From the NCBI GenBank assembly GCA_035286745.1, contig DATECU010000329.1, positions 1 to 9,306 of the forward strand: a stretch of 9,306 bases of DNA, given 5' to 3'. The notes beneath the pieces are model-generated. The model searched no databases. It saw nothing but the letters and a program-made list of their open reading frames with translations, and was not told where the DNA came from. Positions 6,218 through 9,306 of the stretch are shown piece by piece. A program made the translations under genes and the position numbers. The number at the start of each line of letters is the position of its first letter. Positions within the stretch are counted from its first letter, which is position 1. This stretch comes from DATECU01 sp035286745 (lineage in GTDB: Bacteria > Acidobacteriota > Vicinamibacteria > Fen-336).

Positions 6218-6805
6218 TCAGAACCAGGCCGGGAAGCAGGTGGCCGCGTAGGAACCCGGCCCACGGAAGATGTGGCCCGAGGACAAGACGATGTCGTACT
6301 GGTCGTTCGAGGAGTTGCTGTTCTTGACCGCCAACTCGTCGCCCCCATCGGCGATCGCGCACAGTCCCATGCCGCGAAGGTTGGTGGCCACGCCCTCCTG
6401 GAACTGGCGGACGTCCTTGACTCGGTAGCCGCCGTCGCCGCGGACGTCCCGGAGATCGAAGAGGCTGGGCCGCTGCTGGACCAAGAGGTTGATGGCGGCG
6501 TCGACTTCACCCAGAAACGAGGGACCCGGCTTGGGGCAGTTGTTGCCGCTACCGGTGCCCGCCGGCAGGCTGCACGCGGCCCCCTGGGGAGGTGGAGTCG
6601 GATTGCCGGGCGCCGGTGTTGGGCCCGAGGGCGGCGTCGTCGGCCCCGGGTTCGCTGGGCTGGGGATGGGGACCGGCACCACCACCACCGGGACCGGCGC
6701 GATGTTGATCGGGCTGGGCCGCTGAGGCATCTCCTCGGTGATGGTGTTGCAGCCGACGGCCACGGCGACGAGCAACGGGACGCGCAGCGGGCTGGGGATT
6801 CGCAT
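6218..6805 (-). CDS. Lipoprotein with Cys-paired domain A (copy 1)
   Basis: A 195-aa predicted lipoprotein. The signal peptide ends in AVGC (lipid Cys19), with Asn20 at +2. The leader TITEEMPQRPSPI (21-33) and the P-V-P-I-P run nearly copy those of 5591-6133. A Pro/Gly tether runs to about residue 75. Domain A (about 77-195) has four cysteines (78, 90, 149, 190). Its motifs are RPSLFDL (112-118), GGYRV (125-129), TNLR (141-144), KNSN (161-164), YDIVLSSGH (170-178), RGPGSY (181-186) and a terminal CFPAWF. By hand alignment about 50 of some 120 positions are identical to residues 58-175 of the 7001-7876 protein, with all four cysteines conserved, so two disulfides are likely. I do not recognise the domain and no catalytic set is evident. 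The conserved His/Tyr/Arg cluster near the end may form a binding site. ATG 6805 has AAGGGA 7 nt upstream. The gene is first of a tandem pair with 5591-6133. Confidence 0.88.
   Translation of the reverse strand: MRIPSPLRVPLLVAVAVGCNTITEEMPQRPSPINIAPVPVVVVPVPIPSPANPGPTTPPSGPTPAPGNPTPPPQGAACSLPAGTGSGNNCPKPGPSFLGEVDAAINLLVQQRPSLFDLRDVRGDGGYRVKDVRQFQEGVATNLRGMGLCAIADGGDELAVKNSNSSNDQYDIVLSSGHIFRGPGSYAATCFPAWF
6647..6754 (-). repeat. Duplicated leader module, copy 2
   Basis: Encodes residues 18-53 of the domain A lipoprotein and pairs with 5978-6088. Similarity drops sharply on both sides: the signal-peptide cores and the exported domains of the two proteins are unrelated. Confidence 0.8.
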
Positions 6806-6838
6806 GGCCAGTTCCCTTTTCCGAGAATCAACATGAGG

Positions 6839-6867
6839 ACTCTACCCCTAACATGGCTCGAAAGCAA
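6839..6867 (-). promoter_or_regulatory. Putative promoter for 6218-6805
   Basis: On the minus strand TTGCTT (6867-6862), a 17-bp spacer and TAGAGT (6844-6839; 4 of 6) lie in an AT-richer island about 33 nt before the ATG. The -10 resembles the TAGACT of the 13-531 promoter. The -35 matches consensus only in TTG. Confidence 0.4.
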
Positions 6868-6879
6868 GGGATTTCTTTG

Positions 6880-6890
6880 TCGATCATCGA
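6880..6890. promoter_or_regulatory. Small inverted repeat between divergent promoters
   Basis: TCGAT-C-ATCGA is a perfect 5-bp inverted repeat with a 1-nt centre. It lies between the -35 boxes of the two divergent lipoprotein genes and could be a shared operator. It is short enough to arise by chance. Confidence 0.2.
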
Positions 6891-6906
6891 GCGGCAACCT
6901 TTGCGG

Positions 6907-6936
6907 TTGACCCCGGCCCGTATTCGTCTGTAGCCT
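6907..6936 (+). promoter_or_regulatory. Putative promoter for 7001-7876
   Basis: TTGACC (6907-6912; 5 of 6) is followed by an 18-bp spacer and TAGCCT (6931-6936; 3 of 6). A start near 6943 would give a leader of about 58 nt that includes the AGGAGG at 6991-6996. Confidence 0.4.
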
Positions 6937-7000
6937 GGAGGCTTGTTCGGCCCTTCGTTGGCAGGCGCAAGGCACGTTCGTTGGGGCCCGAGGAGGAACC

Positions 7001-7876
7001 ATGAGACACGACACCTGGGGCCTGGCCTACTTGGCCGCGGCCGTCGTCGGCGGCGTCTGGTTGGGCAGTTGCGGGGGCTCATCGAGCCCCAGTCAGCCCT
7101 CAACCACGACTCTGCCCAGCACCCTGGCCACCACGACAACCACGACCACCACGCTCCCCCCGACGGCCAGCGCTTGCCCCCTCGGCAAGGGCGATGTGTA
7201 CGCCCAGTGCTCCAAGAAGAGCCCGGCACTCCTCTCTGCGGTCGAAGCGGCCGAAGACGCCCTGGTTCGCGCGCGGCCCGACATCTTCAACCTGAACGAC
7301 GTCAACGCCGGGGGAGGGTACCGGGTCCTGAAGAACGACGACTACTTCAACGGCGTGGTCACCAACCTCCGGACCGCCGGCTTCTGCGCTGAGCGCAGCA
7401 TCTTCGACACCATCCGCATCAAGAACAGCAACGACTTCTCCGAGGAATACGACGTTCTTCTGTCCACCGGGCACATGTACCGGGGAGTGGGGAGCTACCA
7501 GAAGTCCTGCTACCCGGCGGCCTTTCCCCTGGAGGCCACGGATGTGATCGTCAAGGTGCCGATCTTCTTGTTCGGCTACCAGTGCCCTGACGGCAAGAGC
7601 GGTCCTGAGGAGTTCTCGGAGAGGAAGATCCCGGCGGGCTGCACGGGCCTAGTGACCGCCACGCCCAAGGACAAGGACGGCAAGGACGTTCCCGTGCAGA
7701 TTCACGGCACCGACATCCTCTGGAGCCTTCACTTCGGCGACGAGTTCGTGAAGATCGAGGACTTCCCCGACGTGCCTTTCAACAAGAAGATCGTTGCCAA
7801 GGAGGTCGGCGAGTTTGCCCTCTGCGCCGTGGTCCAGGGAATCGAAGGCTGCTTCGTCGGCAACGTGATTCCCTGA
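7001..7876 (+). CDS. Two-domain lipoprotein, fusion of domains A and B
   Basis: A 291-aa predicted lipoprotein. The signal peptide ends in LGSC (lipid Cys24), followed by Gly25 and a Ser/Thr-rich tether with a run of Thr (about 35-56). Domain A (about 58-175) carries Cys59, 70, 129 and 170, RPDIFNL (92-98), GGYRV (105-109), TNLR (121-124), KNSN (141-144), YDVLLSTGH (150-158), RGVGSY (161-166) and CYPAAF, matching 6218-6805 throughout. Domain B (about 178-291) is the more divergent copy: IPAGC (210-214), TATPKDKDGKDV (219-230), Trp241, and a closing VGEFALCAVVQGIEGC (269-284), where the single-domain proteins have PGxxxxY...DG. Cys195, 214, 275 and 284 could pair. The start is set by AGGAGG 4 nt before ATG 7001. 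The gene is divergent from the domain A gene, and its stop lies 9 bp from that of the sulfatase. Exact role unknown; a surface-exposed binding or assembly protein is plausible. Confidence 0.9.
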   Translation: MRHDTWGLAYLAAAVVGGVWLGSCGGSSSPSQPSTTTLPSTLATTTTTTTTLPPTASACPLGKGDVYAQCSKKSPALLSAVEAAEDALVRARPDIFNLNDVNAGGGYRVLKNDDYFNGVVTNLRTAGFCAERSIFDTIRIKNSNDFSEEYDVLLSTGHMYRGVGSYQKSCYPAAFPLEATDVIVKVPIFLFGYQCPDGKSGPEEFSERKIPAGCTGLVTATPKDKDGKDVPVQIHGTDILWSLHFGDEFVKIEDFPDVPFNKKIVAKEVGEFALCAVVQGIEGCFVGNVIP

Positions 7877-7885
7877 GCTCGAGCT

Positions 7886-9306
7886 TCAGTTCCGGCAGCT
7901 TGCCCCTTTGCAGACCTTGAGCGCAGCCACCCGAGCGCGCAGCGCGGCCAGCGTCGAAGCTTCGGCTCCGCCGGTTGTGGTCAGGTTCTGGACCTGGTCG
8001 GGGTCGGCCTTGAGATCGTAGAGCTCGGTTTCGTCGGTCGCGTATTCGACGTAGGTCTGGGACTCGGCGCGCACGCCGACGTAGTCGGGCATGAAGCGGG
8101 CGGCCACCGACTCGGCGCGGACCGGTCCACCGGTCGCACTCTCGCTGCCCCCGCCGTCCGCGGCCAGGAACTCGATCAGGAAGTCCTTGCGCCAGTTGGC
8201 CGCCGAGGGCGGGTTCGCGCTGAGCAGCGCATCCAGAGACCGGCCGTCGACCGTGTCCGGAGCGGTCGCCCGACCGAGTTTCGCCAGCGTGGGGGCCAGA
8301 TCGAGGTTGGTAACCTGAAGGTCGGTCGAGGCACCGGCCGGGACCCCGGGGCCGCGCACGATGAGGGGAACCCGGATGGACTCCTCGTAAGGCGCATCCT
8401 TGCCCTTGAGGCGGTGCTGGCCCTGAAGCAGGCCGTTGTCGGAGGTGAAGAACACGTAGGTGTTCCCCGTTTCCTGGGTGGCCTCCAGGACCTCGAAGAT
8501 TTTCCCTATTGCCTCGTCGACCGCCTGCAGGCTCCGCTGCCGGTCGCTGTACTCGGCGTCGATGCGGTCGATGTCCGATTCGGCGAGCAGCTTCTGGCGT
8601 TTCAGCCAGGCGGGCTTGTCCGTCACATCCTCCTCGTTGAAGCTCGAGGAGCGCGGGGCCGTCAGGTCGCCGAACGTGTCTTTGTGCCGGTCGGCGGGCA
8701 CCGCGGGTACGTGCGGCGCCGCTACCCCCAGGAACAGGAAGAACGGCTGGTCGTCGTTGCTCTCGGCCCGCCGTATGAAGTCGAGGCTCCTGGCCAGCAG
8801 CACGTCGGTCTGGTAGTTGGCCTCGTCCCGGCCGGCGAAGTTCCGGATCACGCCGTTGTCGTTCAGGCTGTAGAAGGAAAGCTCCGCCCGCCGATCTTCG
8901 AGCACGCCGTACCACTCGTCCCACCCCGGTGGGACCAGGGTGTCCTTGCCCTCGGGAAACTGGTTCAGGTACTTGCCCAGGAGCACCGTCTTGTAACCCG
9001 CCGCCTTGAGCCAGGTGGCGAGCGTCGAGCTCTCGCGCCCCTGGTCGCGGAAGGCCTGGTATCCCCCGCGCGGCGGGCCGTTGCTGAGGTTTCCATGGTT
9101 GTGCGCGTACTGGCCGGTGAGGAAGGAAGCGCGCGACGGGCAGCAGAGGGGGGTGGTCACGAAGGAGTTGTTGAAGGTGAGCCCGGCGTTGGTCAGCAGG
9201 CTCTGAAGCCGAGGCATGCGGTCGAGCGCCTTGGCCTCCAGGTCGTCGCCCATGATCACGATGAAGTTGGGTGGCTTGGGGGTGGGCGTCGGCGTGGGGG
9301 TGGGTG
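7886..9306 (-). CDS. FGly sulfatase, N-acetylglucosamine-6-sulfatase-like (5' partial)
   Basis: 472 complete codons are visible and the N-terminus lies beyond the window. The in-frame GTG at 9259 is not the start, because the family's first strand PNFIVIMGDD begins upstream of it. Numbering from the first complete codon (9304), the metal-binding Asp pair is at 20-21. The active-site motif CCPSR (C-x-P-x-R) is at 54-58, and Cys54 (9143-9145) is the residue converted to formylglycine. HNHG is at 68-71, GKYLN at 110-114, APH at 196-198, the second metal motif SDNG at 288-291, and a C-terminal ELYDLKADP at 427-435. TPLCCPSRxSxLTGxYxHNH closely resembles the N-acetylglucosamine-6-sulfatase group, so hydrolysis of a sulfate ester on a glycan is likely. 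The exact substrate cannot be read. The visible N-terminus is a Thr-Pro tether like that at 13-531, so this is probably an exported, perhaps lipid-anchored, enzyme. No maturase gene (anaerobic or FGE type) is in the window. Confidence 0.9.
   Translation of the reverse strand, partial: PTPTPTPTPKPPNFIVIMGDDLEAKALDRMPRLQSLLTNAGLTFNNSFVTTPLCCPSRASFLTGQYAHNHGNLSNGPPRGGYQAFRDQGRESSTLATWLKAAGYKTVLLGKYLNQFPEGKDTLVPPGWDEWYGVLEDRRAELSFYSLNDNGVIRNFAGRDEANYQTDVLLARSLDFIRRAESNDDQPFFLFLGVAAPHVPAVPADRHKDTFGDLTAPRSSSFNEEDVTDKPAWLKRQKLLAESDIDRIDAEYSDRQRSLQAVDEAIGKIFEVLEATQETGNTYVFFTSDNGLLQGQHRLKGKDAPYEESIRVPLIVRGPGVPAGASTDLQVTNLDLAPTLAKLGRATAPDTVDGRSLDALLSANPPSAANWRKDFLIEFLAADGGGSESATGGPVRAESVAARFMPDYVGVRAESQTYVEYATDETELYDLKADPDQVQNLTTTGGAEASTLAALRARVAALKVCKGASCRN
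9278..9306 (-). repeat. Hexamer repeat encoding the sulfatase TP tether (runs off the window)
   Basis: Four visible Thr-Pro units, followed by Lys-Pro-Pro, encoded by GG-N-GT-N hexamers as at 388-447. The repeat continues past the window edge. Confidence 0.7.

Noticed and set aside
4448..6910. 820-codon open frame on the plus strand
   Set aside because: It overlaps the glycosyltransferase gene in another frame and runs antisense through two lipoprotein genes that have signal peptides and ribosome sites. Its Arg/Pro/Gly-rich composition is typical of a shadow frame in G+C-rich DNA.
9251..9259. GTG 9259 or ATG 9253 as the sulfatase start
   Set aside because: Both lie inside the first beta strand of the sulfatase fold (PNFIVIMGDD). 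The frame continues through a TP tether past the window edge, so the gene is 5' partial.

Overview
The window is G+C-rich (roughly two thirds by eye) bacterial DNA holding eight protein genes, with no RNA genes, CRISPR array or insertion sequence that I can see. Five of the eight proteins are predicted lipoproteins: a type II signal peptide with a lipobox Cys, then a low-complexity Pro/Thr tether, then a small exported domain. The +2 residues after the Cys are G, G, Q, N and G. None is Asp, so outer-membrane or surface placement is likely if the host is a diderm. Codon use, the tethered lipoproteins and the polytopic spermidine-synthase-like protein fit an uncultivated soil or sediment lineage such as Acidobacteriota. 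That assignment is a guess from style, not from a marker gene.

Layout. At 13-531 (-) is a lipoprotein with a long TP-dipeptide tether and an Ig-like domain ('domain B'). At 729-3092 (-) is a membrane protein with a central spermidine-synthase/methyltransferase-like domain. A 245-bp divergent region follows. At 3338-3916 (+) is a Cys-rich lipoprotein, followed 19 bp later by a GT-C-type membrane glycosyltransferase-like protein (3936-5555, +), probably in one operon. Converging on these are two tandem minus-strand lipoproteins: 6218-6805, carrying 'domain A', and 5591-6133, carrying domain B. Both have almost the same N-terminal leader. Diverging from them at 7001-7876 (+) is a larger lipoprotein that joins domain A and domain B in one chain. 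The last gene (7886-9306, -; 5' end outside the window) is an FGly-type sulfatase resembling N-acetylglucosamine-6-sulfatase, preceded by the same kind of TP tether.

How they may work together. The most interesting content is a small modular lipoprotein family. Domain A occurs alone (6218-6805) and fused (7001-7876). Domain B occurs alone twice (13-531 and 5591-6133) and fused once. The two single-domain genes lie side by side in the same A-then-B order found in the fusion, which suggests that the A and B proteins act together at the cell surface. A tethered sulfatase and a membrane glycosyltransferase nearby suggest a locus concerned with the cell envelope or with sulfated glycans. That link is inferred from context only.

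Several sigma70-like promoters can be read, the best being a perfect TTGACA with a 17-bp spacer before the gene at 13-531. The spermidine-synthase-like gene appears to have an almost leaderless transcript.
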